Below are positions 14,793-21,423 of a stretch of DNA of 37,241 nt, in pieces (the stretch's first letter is position 1; every line of letters starts with the position of its first letter). The translations under genes were made by a program, and so were the position numbers. The DNA lies in the NCBI RefSeq assembly GCF_004343725.1, contig NZ_PTQW01000054.1, forward strand, positions 1 through 37,241, read 5' to 3'. This DNA is from Treponema sp. J25 (GTDB taxonomy: Bacteria > Spirochaetota > Spirochaetia > Treponematales > Breznakiellaceae). A model generated the notes under the pieces. It was given only the letters and a program-made list of their open reading frames with translations. It did no database searches and was not told the origin of the DNA.

Positions 14793-16202
14793 ATGGCTAT
14801 CGTTTTTTATTCCCTGGGGGCGGCCCAGGAAGTGACTGGTTCTAAGCATGTGCTGGAAATTGATGGGAAATCCTATCTTATCGATTGTGGGGCCTTTCAG
14901 GGTAGTCGGGCCGAGGCGGACCGAAAAAACCGGGAGTGGGGGATTCCCGCCGAAAAGATAGAAGCGGTTATCCTTACCCATGGGCATTTTGACCACTGTG
15001 GCTTGCTTCCCCTTTTACCCAAGAAGGGCTTTCGGGGGAACATTTTCGCTACCCCCGCCAGCCGGGATATCGCAAGCCTCGTGATGATGGATTCCGCCCG
15101 GATACAGGCCCGGGATGCGGAATACTTAAAAAAACAGGCAGAAAAAAAGGGGGAACATTTTACCTGGACGCCCCTCTATACGGAGCAGGATGCCATTGCG
15201 GCTACGAGCCAGATGGTGAGTGTTTCCTATCATCGACCCCTGTGGATTGGGCCGGCCGTACAGCTTGAATTTTTCGATGCGGGCCATATTCTTGGTTCCG
15301 CCATGGCGGTCGTGACGGTGGCCCGAAATGGTTCCTCCCTTCGCATTGGATATACGGGCGACCTGGGACGAAAGGGAAAACCCATTATCCGAGACCCGGA
15401 ACTGCTGCCACCGGTGGACTACCTGGTATTGGAAAGCACCTATGGGGATCGTCGCCATGATCCCACGTCGGATGCCATGGAACGTCTGGCCGATGTGGTT
15501 CGACAGGCGGTGCAGCGGGGTGGTAAAATATTGATCCCCGCCTTTGCTATCGAACGGACCCAGGAACTGGTGTACTATTTTCACATGCTGGTAGACCAGG
15601 GGCGGATCCCCGAAATCCCCATTTATGTGGATTCTCCCATGGCAACCAATGCCACGACGATCTTCCAGGTTCATCCAGAATGCTATGACGAAGAAACCCA
15701 CCAGGCCTTTATCAAGCATCACAAGAACCCCTTTGGCTTTAATGCCCTTCATTTTGTTACCAGTGTGGATGAATCCAAGGCCCTCAATGATTTAGAAGGA
15801 CCGGCGATAATTATTGCAGCCGACGGTATGTGCGAAGCAGGACGGATACAACATCATCTTATCCATCATATTGAAGATCCAAGCACCACCATCCTTATCG
15901 TTGGGTATATGGCGGAAAACACCCTTGGCAGGCGGATTCGGGAAAAGCAGCCGGAGGTAAAAATTCACGGCCAGTGGTTTAAAAACCGCGCCCGGGTGGA
16001 AGTAATCGATGCCTTTAGCGCCCATGCGGATTATCAAGAAACTATCGAATGGCTTGAAAGCCAGGATACGAGCCAACTAAAAGGAATTTTCCTGGTTCAT
16101 GGGGAAAAGGATGTCCAGCGGGTCTTTAAGGAGCATCTTGAGAAGCGGGGCTATAAAAATGTAGGTATTGTAGAATACGGAAAAACCTACGATTTGGAGT
16201 AA
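14793..16202 (+). CDS. beta-CASP metallo-beta-lactamase RNase
   Basis: A 469-residue member of the YSH1/CPSF73-like family of RNA nucleases. The N-terminal metallo-beta-lactamase domain has HGHFDHCG at residues 63-70. Further metal-site motifs are DAGHILGSA and YTGDLGRKGKPI. The beta-CASP domain sits in the middle (IPAFAIERTQEL, then ADGMCEAGRI), and the C-terminal motif SAHADYQE plus LVHGEKD belongs to the RMMBL part. Family knowledge: such enzymes cut or trim RNA using two zinc ions. The start at 14793 (MAIVFYSLGAAQEVTGS) matches the usual family start; a longer frame from 14757 adds an unlikely prefix. There is no clear Shine-Dalgarno. rlmB follows 6 bp downstream, so the two probably form an RNA-metabolism operon. 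Confidence 0.9.
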   Translation: MAIVFYSLGAAQEVTGSKHVLEIDGKSYLIDCGAFQGSRAEADRKNREWGIPAEKIEAVILTHGHFDHCGLLPLLPKKGFRGNIFATPASRDIASLVMMDSARIQARDAEYLKKQAEKKGEHFTWTPLYTEQDAIAATSQMVSVSYHRPLWIGPAVQLEFFDAGHILGSAMAVVTVARNGSSLRIGYTGDLGRKGKPIIRDPELLPPVDYLVLESTYGDRRHDPTSDAMERLADVVRQAVQRGGKILIPAFAIERTQELVYYFHMLVDQGRIPEIPIYVDSPMATNATTIFQVHPECYDEETHQAFIKHHKNPFGFNALHFVTSVDESKALNDLEGPAIIIAADGMCEAGRIQHHLIHHIEDPSTTILIVGYMAENTLGRRIREKQPEVKIHGQWFKNRARVEVIDAFSAHADYQETIEWLESQDTSQLKGIFLVHGEKDVQRVFKEHLEKRGYKNVGIVEYGKTYDLE

Positions 16203-16208
16203 GCAGGT

Positions 16209-16934
16209 ATGACCTATCTGACGGGCTTTCATGCTATTGAAGAATATATCAAATCCGGTCGCGAGGCGAATGCCCTTCTTGTGGCCCATACGGGGCCCCG
16301 GGGAAAGGCTATCATGGCCCTCGCAAAGGCAAAACAAATCCCTATCCAACGGGTTGGGGAACATGAACTGGATAAAATCAGCGGGGAACATCGAGGCCTT
16401 GCCCTTGAAATTGATGCCACCCCGGATAATCGGGACTGGACGATTCGGGGCTTTATTGAAAGCCTGCAAGAGGGGCAAGAGGCGCTGGTGGTGGTGTTAG
16501 ATAACATTACGGACCCCCACAACTATGGGGCGATCCTTCGGTCCTGTGACCAGCTGGGGGTAAACCTGGTGGTGGTGGCGAATCGTCGTTCCGCAAAGGA
16601 CGCGGAAGTGGTGGCCCGGACCAGCGCGGGGGCCAGTGCCTGGGTACCCCTCGCCGTGGTGAGTAACCTGGTTCGGGCGGTGGAGGATCTTAAAGAGGCA
16701 GGTTTCTGGGTATACGGGGCCGATATGGAAGGGGACCCGGTATATACCAAGGACCTCCGGGGCAGAACGGTCCTGGTGATGGGTAGTGAAGGCCATGGCA
16801 TCTCCCGGCTTTTACGGGAAGTGTGCGATGGCATGGTAGCCATCCCTTCAAAGGGCCGGATCGATAGCCTTAACGTCTCGGTGGCTACGGGGATCCTCCT
16901 CTATGAGGTTCTTAGACAACGGGAGGTACGGTAA
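16209..16934 (+). CDS. rlmB: 23S rRNA (guanosine-2'-O-)-methyltransferase RlmB
   Basis: A 241-residue SPOUT (SpoU/TrmH) methyltransferase. An N-terminal L30e-like RNA-binding part (about 1-75) precedes the knotted catalytic domain with motif 1 LDNITDPHNYGAILRS, motif 2 VMGSEGHGIS and motif 3 IPSKGRIDSLNVSVATGILLYE. The Asn/Arg of motif 1 and the Asn of motif 3 are present. Family knowledge: RlmB methylates the 2'-OH of G2251 in the 23S peptidyl-transferase loop. Related TrmH-group enzymes could have other targets, but the full-length match of the two-domain layout favours RlmB. It lies directly after the RNase gene. Confidence 0.9.
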   Translation: MTYLTGFHAIEEYIKSGREANALLVAHTGPRGKAIMALAKAKQIPIQRVGEHELDKISGEHRGLALEIDATPDNRDWTIRGFIESLQEGQEALVVVLDNITDPHNYGAILRSCDQLGVNLVVVANRRSAKDAEVVARTSAGASAWVPLAVVSNLVRAVEDLKEAGFWVYGADMEGDPVYTKDLRGRTVLVMGSEGHGISRLLREVCDGMVAIPSKGRIDSLNVSVATGILLYEVLRQREVR

Positions 16935-16970
16935 GACAGCCCCCAACTCTTTCAGTAAAAGGACTGTCTT
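16933..16970. terminator. weak hairpin between convergent rlmB and ohrR
   Basis: AAGACAG (16933-16939) pairs with CTGTCTT (16964-16970) around a 24-base loop, beginning in the rlmB stop codon. There is no long T-run on either strand. It may act as a weak terminator or be incidental. Confidence 0.35.
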
Positions 16971-17010
16971 CCCAGGGAGAGAATTCGAAACCCCAAAAAG
17001 CTGTTAATTT

Positions 17011-17481
17011 TTACCCTAAGCGACTGAGAATCTCCTGAAATGTGTTTCGTAGTTCCTGGTACTCCTGGATGTCGTGCAGTAAACATGATGCCACATAGGC
17101 GGGGATGGCCCGGGCCTGTTCTTTAAGTTGTTTACCCTTTTCGGTAAGTTCTACTAAGACCGATCGCTCGTCCTCCTGGCTTCGTTGTTTGCTTACTAAT
17201 CCATGTTGCTGGAGCCGTCTAATGAGAGGTGAAATAGTTCCCGTATCAAGGTGAAGAAGCCGGCAGAGCTCCCCGATAGTGGCCCTCCTCTGTTCCCACA
17301 AAACCAGGAGTACCAGATATTGGGGATAGGTGATATTTAGAGAATCGAGTAAAGGTCGATACAAGGCCTGTATTTTTCTGTCTAATTGGTACACCAGAAA
17401 GCATAACTGGTTAGAAAGAAAAAGCTCTTCGTAAGGATTTTCTTGGTCGTGTTCTGATGATGATAATTCTTTGATTTTCAT
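17011..17481 (-). CDS. ohrR: OhrR-like MarR-family peroxide sensor
   Basis: A 156-residue winged-helix repressor. The stretch LSNQLCFLVYQLDRKI with Cys27, followed by YRPLLDSLNITYPQYLVLLVLWE, closely matches OhrR, where this Cys is oxidised by organic hydroperoxides. RRLQQHGLVSKQRSQEDERSVLVELT is the wing region. Two further Cys (near residues 73 and 132) may allow disulfide switching. The gene overlaps the end of the peroxidase gene (ATGA), so the regulator and its likely target share a transcript. A 32-bp inverted repeat over the promoter at 17976-18026 is the expected binding site. Usually OhrR controls ohr; here the target seems to be a peroxidase instead. Confidence 0.88.
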   Translation of the reverse strand: MKIKELSSSEHDQENPYEELFLSNQLCFLVYQLDRKIQALYRPLLDSLNITYPQYLVLLVLWEQRRATIGELCRLLHLDTGTISPLIRRLQQHGLVSKQRSQEDERSVLVELTEKGKQLKEQARAIPAYVASCLLHDIQEYQELRNTFQEILSRLG

Positions 17482-17963
17482 GCTGAAAGGGCCTTTTCAA
17501 TATCCGATTCAAGAGATGCCGGTTCCACGGTAGGGGCATACCGGGTTACCTTAGTTCCATCTCGACTTACGAGAAACTTGGTAAAATTCCATTTAATGGA
17601 CTCGCCAATAAGGCCGGGGGCTTCCTTTTTAAGCCAGGCAAATACCGGATGGGTGTTCGGTCCATTGACCTCGATTTTACTCATTAGAGGAAAGGTAACC
17701 CCAAAAGTAGTCTGACAGAATTGGGCTATTTCTTCGTCATTCCCAGGTTCCTGGTGGGCAAATTGATCGCAGGGAAACGCGAGAATTTCAAACCCCCGAT
17801 GCCGGTATTTCTCGTAAAGCCTCTGTAAGCCCTTGTACTGGGGAGTAAATCCGCACTTGCTTGCAGTGTTTACAATAAGCAATACCTTCCCTTTGTATTG
17901 GGAAAGGGACACGGGTGTTCCCTTGTTTGTAAGGGCCGTAAGATCGTAAAGATGACTGTCCAT
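17478..17963 (-). CDS. glutathione peroxidase family (thiol peroxidase)
   Basis: A 161-residue GPx-fold peroxidase reducing hydroperoxides with thiol reductants. Catalytic triad/tetrad: Cys in NTASKCGFTPQY (a Cys enzyme, not selenocysteine), Gln in FPCDQF and Trp/Asn in KWNFTKF. FPCDQF replaces the more usual FPCNQF, and the Cys in this block may be the resolving one, as in thioredoxin-dependent members. The start at 17963 is chosen because GGGAGGT lies 6 bases upstream; an ATG six codons earlier lacks a site and falls in the operator. It is followed by ohrR with an ATGA overlap. Confidence 0.93.
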   Translation of the reverse strand: MDSHLYDLTALTNKGTPVSLSQYKGKVLLIVNTASKCGFTPQYKGLQRLYEKYRHRGFEILAFPCDQFAHQEPGNDEEIAQFCQTTFGVTFPLMSKIEVNGPNTHPVFAWLKKEAPGLIGESIKWNFTKFLVSRDGTKVTRYAPTVEPASLESDIEKALSA

Positions 17964-17975
17964 TATAAACCTCCC

Positions 17976-18007
17976 ATGCAATTATATTGTTTAAAACATA
18001 ATTGCAT
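17976..18007. promoter_or_regulatory. putative OhrR operator
   Basis: ATGCAATTAT (17976-17985) and its perfect inverse ATAATTGCAT (17998-18007) are separated by 12 bp. The right arm covers the -10 of the peroxidase promoter. The AATT-centred arms resemble known OhrR sites (AATT/AATT arms). The regulator gene is in the same transcript. Confidence 0.72.
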
Positions 18008-18026
18008 GAAATATAAAAACAGTCAA
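17998..18026 (-). promoter_or_regulatory. peroxidase-ohrR promoter
   Basis: On the minus strand TTGACT (18026-18021) and AATTAT (18003-17998) are 17 bp apart. A second, perfect TATAAT lies in the other arm of the operator without a matching -35. Both overlap the inverted repeat, as expected for repression. Confidence 0.55.
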
Positions 18027-18035
18027 TATGATTCT

Positions 18036-18227
18036 TTATTGATGATTGCCCCTAAAATCTTCACAGGGCTCTTCCGGTTTAGTGGGGCGGGCAGCCTCAG
18101 GGCCTGCTTCCCGGCATGCCTCAAGCGGCAGGGCCTTCATCGGTTGGCCACAGCAATCGGGGACTGGGGCGGAAGCTTCTATGGTAACCTGATGTCCGCA
18201 GTTTTCGCATTCATAACGCTGTTGCAT
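18036..18227 (-). CDS. desulforedoxin-like small metal-binding protein
   Basis: A 63-residue protein. YECENCGHQVTIEASAPVPD, followed by CCGQPMKAL, reproduces the C-x2-C ... CC-G-x-P-M pattern of the desulforedoxin domain (the Fe-S4 domain of desulfoferrodoxin). A short Glu/Pro/Ala-rich tail with two more Cys follows. Family knowledge: the four Cys bind one iron or zinc. A role in redox or oxidative-stress handling is inferred from the neighbouring peroxidase and ohrR. The start at 18227 is fixed by a strong AGGAGG site; the long upstream frame is not preceded by one. It has its own promoter, and 72 bp separate it from the peroxidase gene. Confidence 0.75.
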   Translation of the reverse strand: MQQRYECENCGHQVTIEASAPVPDCCGQPMKALPLEACREAGPEAARPTKPEEPCEDFRGNHQ

Positions 18228-18288
18228 ACAAATTCCTCCTTCATTTGTAATTTTTAGGCCCCTCATAAGGCCTCTTTTGTTTTGATTA

Positions 18289-18318
18289 AAACATACTATG
18301 TTTGCGGCCAATAGTAAA
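18289..18318 (-). promoter_or_regulatory. promoter of the desulforedoxin-like gene with palindrome
   Basis: On the minus strand TTTACT (18318-18313) and TATGTT (18295-18290) are spaced by 17 bp. The -10 is one arm of a palindrome, AAACATACTATGTTT (18289-18303), a likely operator for an unidentified regulator. It does not fit the PerR or OhrR consensus. Confidence 0.5.
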
Positions 18319-18430
18319 CAAAAAAAGTAATGTATTTGAGGTGTTAACAATCGGTAACTCTGGTTATCCTTGTTATAGAGGAGGAGGTAACTAACCGGTC
18401 CATTCTACATTTTGGATGGGGGTAGGCACA

Positions 18431-18457
18431 GGGGGTACCATGTCTGTTTACAGAACA
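18431..18457 (+). repeat. dispersed palindromic motif, copy C (ahead of vapBC)
   Basis: GGGGGTACCA followed by TGTCTGTTTACAGAACA. The core is identical to copy B, and the GGTACCA prefix is identical to copy A. It ends 68 bp before the vapB start codon and 19 bp before its -35 box. Confidence 0.75.
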
Positions 18458-18476
18458 CAGAGAAAGCCCCTTTTTA

Positions 18477-18513
18477 TTGACTTTCTGTACGTAATAAAAT
18501 ATAATTATTACGT
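18477..18513 (+). promoter_or_regulatory. vapBC promoter and operator
   Basis: TTGACT (18477-18482), 17-bp spacer, TATAAT (18500-18505). A perfect inverted repeat ACGTAATAA (18489-18497) / TTATTACGT (18505-18513) with a 7-bp centre straddles the -10 box. Such placement fits autorepression by the antitoxin-toxin complex. Confidence 0.75.
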
Positions 18514-18525
18514 GTAGAGGTTGTT

Positions 18526-18771
18526 ATGTCCAAGAAACTTACCCTCAATATAGATGATGAATTGATTTCCTTCGCTCATTCATATTCTAAGCAAAATGGC
18601 TTGTCAATTTCTAAGCTTTTTGAGCAATATCTTTATCGTTTACGTACCACCATAGAACAACCACAGGAACTTAACCCCAAAACAGCGAGTTTGTATGGGC
18701 TTTTCCAGGATTCTCCTATACCTGATAAAAAGCAATTGAGGAAATCCTTTCATGAAAAAGGTTCTCATTGA
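18526..18771 (+). CDS. antitoxin of PIN-domain pair (DUF6364-like)
   Basis: An 81-residue protein. The N-terminus KKLTLNIDDELISFAHSYSKQNGLSISKLFEQYLY has the ribbon-helix-helix look of DUF6364/VapB antitoxins, which dimerise and bind promoter DNA. The C-terminal half (PKTASLYGLFQDSPIPDKKQ) is the expected toxin-binding tail. AGAGG precedes the ATG. It overlaps the toxin gene by 20 bp. The promoter directly upstream is near consensus and carries a strong inverted repeat. Confidence 0.85.
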   Translation: MSKKLTLNIDDELISFAHSYSKQNGLSISKLFEQYLYRLRTTIEQPQELNPKTASLYGLFQDSPIPDKKQLRKSFHEKGSH

Positions 18772-19159
18772 TTTAAATATTATTATTGATTTTCTAAACA
18801 AACGTAATTTTCACCAAGAAGCGGCGCAATTAATTAATATGTGCGTTGAAAAGAAACTGGCTGGTTTTATATGTGCGCACGAAGTGACAACTTTAGCGTA
18901 CTTCCTTTTAAAGGAAAAAAGAGAAAAAACTAAAGTAATAAATACCATTACCGCATTGCTAGATATTTTTAATGTGATTTCTATTGATGAATCCATATTA
19001 CGCGATTCATTGGTTTCACCAATTCCTGATTATGAAGATGCAGTTATTGAAGTAAGTTCGATGAAAAATAATATTGATTATATAATCTCTCGTAATATTT
19101 CTGATTTTAAATTATCGCGAATACCTGTATACACACCGGAACAATTTTTTCTTTTATAG
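18752..19159 (+). CDS. vapC: PIN-domain ribonuclease toxin (VapC-like)
   Basis: A 135-residue PIN-domain protein. Acidic active-site residues: Asp in KKVLIDLNIIIDFL (residues 7 and 13), Glu in CAHEVTTLAYF (near 44), Asp in PIPDYEDAVIEVSS (near 94-97) and Asp in ISRNISDFK (near 117). Family knowledge: PIN toxins cleave tRNA or rRNA with Mg2+. It is full length and probably active. The gene starts within the antitoxin gene. The pair is AT-rich, bounded on the left by dispersed motif copy C and on the right by the CTGTACCGAATCTT motif 14 bp after the stop, which suggests a discrete cassette. Confidence 0.88.
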   Translation: MKKVLIDLNIIIDFLNKRNFHQEAAQLINMCVEKKLAGFICAHEVTTLAYFLLKEKREKTKVINTITALLDIFNVISIDESILRDSLVSPIPDYEDAVIEVSSMKNNIDYIISRNISDFKLSRIPVYTPEQFFLL

Positions 19160-19503
19160 ATATAGAGATGATTCTGTACCGAATCTTGGGTAGATATAGC
19201 CATTTTAAAGGCCTCTGCCGGCCCTTACCCCATGTATAGCTATCGGTTCAGGGATGATGTATTCCCGGACGAGGCGGTTTATGAGCGCGACCAGAACAAG
19301 TGCCTGATCATCAAACAGAGCCTAGCCATCGAGGGCTGCGCCCCGGGCTGAAACGAGAAAAGCCGCCTATTTCATCCCTCCGTTAAGTAGTGCGGTGCCT
19401 ACAGGTTGATGGATTCTCTTTTTTTCTACAAGTATGGTACAGTGTACTGGAACTTACTACTCAGCCGCTTGACAAATAATTAGATGATGAAAAGTAATAC
19501 TCC
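19160..19503. other. 344-bp interval: module boundary and possible gene remnant
   Basis: The left part carries the second dispersed motif. From 19172 one forward frame stays open for 60 codons to a TGA at 19349-19351. It includes an ATG at 19232 (39 codons, MYSYRFRDDVFPDEAVYERD then QNKCLIIKQSLAIEGCAPG) and is clearly richer in GC than vapC. It looks like coding sequence that has lost its beginning, but I recognise no family. Further right are GTACAGTGTAC (19437-19447), a palindrome, and TTGACA (19469-19474), a possible -35 for the next gene. Confidence 0.45.
19174..19187 (+). repeat. second dispersed motif (CTGTACCGAATCTT), copy 2
   Basis: Identical in 14 of 14 bases to 13913-13926, with CATTTTAAA 27 bases after its start (30 in the other copy). 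It follows vapC and could mark the right border of the toxin-antitoxin cassette. Confidence 0.6.
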
Positions 19504-19905
19504 ATGCTCGTAATTCTCAGACCTCACCATTTGCTCTGTCTTCCCCGTTTCCAGGGGGAAGGCTACTCGCCGGCTTTTGTGGAGCATCTTAAACGTCTTA
19601 TCGACCAGCTTGTGCAGGATGGTCAATGTATTATCCACTTTGGGATGGACCAGCTTTGTGAAGGTTGTCCCAATAATCATCAGGGGCGCTGTGTTTCAGA
19701 AGAGAAGGTCCAGCATTTTGATAGGGCGGTCATTCGACTGTTACAGCTAGAAGAGCGCTTGTATACCTGTGCTGAGATTGGTATGTTGCTTCAACAGCAC
19801 CTAACAGAAGAGCAGTTTAATGGTATCTGTAGTTCTTGCCAGTGGTTTCAAAGGGGAATTTGTGGTTTTGTGGTACCTAAGAAAATCTATAAAAGACTGT
19901 TCTAA
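19504..19905 (+). CDS. DUF1284 domain protein
   Basis: A 133-residue protein of the DUF1284 family, opening with the family hallmark ILRPHHLLCLPRFQGEGYSPAFVEHLKRL. Eight Cys residues follow or are included (LCEGCP, RCVS, TCAEIG, ICSSCQW, ICGF), a pattern that suggests an iron-sulfur cluster or zinc site. Family function is not established; the Cys pattern supports metal binding only. The ATG at 19504 has no Shine-Dalgarno, although the conserved N-terminus begins there, so the start is probably right and translation may be unusual. It stands alone before the xylanase genes. Confidence 0.8.
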   Translation: MLVILRPHHLLCLPRFQGEGYSPAFVEHLKRLIDQLVQDGQCIIHFGMDQLCEGCPNNHQGRCVSEEKVQHFDRAVIRLLQLEERLYTCAEIGMLLQQHLTEEQFNGICSSCQWFQRGICGFVVPKKIYKRLF

Positions 19906-20028
19906 TTTCACTAAAATTCTTAAAAATTTCTTATCGGAAACCGTTTTTTATAGGAAAAAATCCTGATAGACATTCTTAAGAACCGTGTCATTCTAAAAGA
20001 AAGCATATCGGTTTTTAAGGAGGTGCAG

Positions 20029-21126
20029 GTGAAGAAGGCTCTTTATATTATTCTGGGAATAGGTATAGTTCTTTCAGGTTGTACGAATGCTGTGATGGAT
20101 CAGTCGGTGGAGGAAGGGGTTATGCCCATTGGATCATCCCGGGCGGTTACTCTTACGTCAAATCAGACGGGAACCCATGAAGGATACTATTATTCCTTCT
20201 GGACCGATGGGGGTGGGTCCGTATCTATGACCCTTGGAACAGGGGGAAATTATTCTTCTTCCTGGACGAATTGTGGTAACTGGGTTGGTGGCAAAGGTTG
20301 GAGCACCGGTGGACGAAAGGTGGTAAATTATACTGCATCTTTTAATCCTTCGGGAAACGCCTATCTTACCTTATATGGTTGGACTACCAATCCTCTTATT
20401 GAGTACTACATTGTAGAAAGCTGGGGAACCTATCGTCCGACGGGTACGTATAAAGGAACGGTTACCACCGATGGGGGTACCTACGATATCTATGAAACCA
20501 CCCGGGTCAACGCCCCTTCTATTCAGGGGACAGCCACCTTTAAACAGTTCTGGAGCGTCCGACAATCAAAACGAACCAGCGGAACCATTACAACGGGCAA
20601 CCACTTTGACGCCTGGGCCCGCTATGGGATGACTCTTGGCTCCTTTAATTATATGATCATGGCTACGGAAGGGTATCAGAGCAGTGGTAATTCCAATGTA
20701 ACCATTAGCGAAGGTTCCAGTTCCGGCGGTTCTAGCGGTGGATCCAGTGGCGGTTCTACGTCTGGAGCTATTACGTTGAATTCCTGGCAGGCTAACGAAC
20801 GGAGCTCCAGTCTTACCGTATGGACCGGTGGTGTGGGCGGCTGGAAGGTGGGCGACTATATAGCCTTTAACAGCGTAGACCTGACCGGTAAGAAGCTAAT
20901 GAACTTTAACTTTGCTACCGCTATTAGTGGGAGTTTTAAAGTAGTAATCGATAGTTACTATGGGACCCAGATCGGTACCTTTAACTATTCTTCGACCGGT
21001 GGCTGGAATACCTATAAGAATCAATCTATAAATCTTAACCTCAGCGGTATCTCCGGGGCTCACAAATTGTACATTATTTGTACGAGTGGGGCGGCGAATT
21101 TAGGAACCCTTACGGTACAGCCGTAA
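20029..21126 (+). CDS. GH11 endo-1,4-beta-xylanase lipoprotein with C-terminal CBM
   Basis: A 365-residue lipoprotein xylanase. The signal peptide ends in a lipobox (IVLSGC, Cys18), so it should be lipid-anchored at the cell surface. The GH11 jelly-roll spans about residues 40-225, with the nucleophile Glu125 in [12 protein letters not shown] and the acid/base Glu214 in [11 protein letters not shown] Ser/Gly linker (about 229-246) leads to a C-terminal beta-sandwich of CBM6/CBM36 type ([33 protein letters not shown]). The enzyme cuts internal xylan bonds. The GTG at 20029 is chosen because AAGGAGG lies 5 bases upstream; the GTG at 20023 overlaps that site. A strong terminator follows, so it is monocistronic. 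The GH10 gene lies next. Confidence 0.93.
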   Translation: MKKALYIILGIGIVLSGCTNAVMDQSVEEGVMPIGSSRAVTLTSNQTGTHEGYYYSFWTDGGGSVSMTLGTGGNYSSSWTNCGNWVGGKGWSTGGRKVVNYTASFNPSGNAYLTLYGWTTNPLIEYYIVESWGTYRPTGTYKGTVTTDGGTYDIYETTRVNAPSIQGTATFKQFWSVRQSKRTSGTITTGNHFDAWARYGMTLGSFNYMIMATEGYQSSGNSNVTISEGSSSGGSSGGSSGGSTSGAITLNSWQANERSSSLTVWTGGVGGWKVGDYIAFNSVDLTGKKLMNFNFATAISGSFKVVIDSYYGTQIGTFNYSSTGGWNTYKNQSINLNLSGISGAHKLYIICTSGAANLGTLTVQP

Positions 21127-21163
21127 CGTTAAGTTTAGTCTAATGTTATTTACCGATATGCTG

Positions 21164-21193
21164 AAGAGAGGGCTCGGGGAGCCCTCTCTTTGT
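21164..21193 (+). terminator. terminator of the GH11 gene
   Basis: A perfect 12-bp stem AAGAGAGGGCTC / GAGCCCTCTCTT with a GGG triloop, ending in a short T stretch (TTTG). It lies 38 bp after the stop codon. Confidence 0.82.
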
Positions 21194-21326
21194 CGTTAGG
21201 TAAAGGGAGCCAAAAAGATTCTTCCTTCTGTCTGTAAGATGGCGGACTGGGTTTTTCTATAAATAGGGCTGAGATTCTTCCCGGATGGGTGGTATTCCCT
21301 TTAGAAGGATGGGTAAAATAAAAAGG

Positions 21327-21370
21327 TTACTAATATACTAGTATGCTATTATAATAGGCTATTATAATAG
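21327..21370 (+). promoter_or_regulatory. GH10 promoter with a cluster of palindromes
   Basis: TTACTA (21327-21332) and TATAAT (21350-21355) are spaced by 17 bp. The -10 is inside CTATTATAATAG (21346-21357), which is repeated exactly at 21359-21370, one 13-bp step downstream. A third palindrome, ATACTAGTAT, lies at 21335-21344. This is a likely operator array for sugar-responsive control. Confidence 0.6.
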
Positions 21371-21423
21371 GTGGCGGTCTATACGGCCAAAGAGGTTTTT
21401 GGGGAATATACAGGAGGTGCTCG

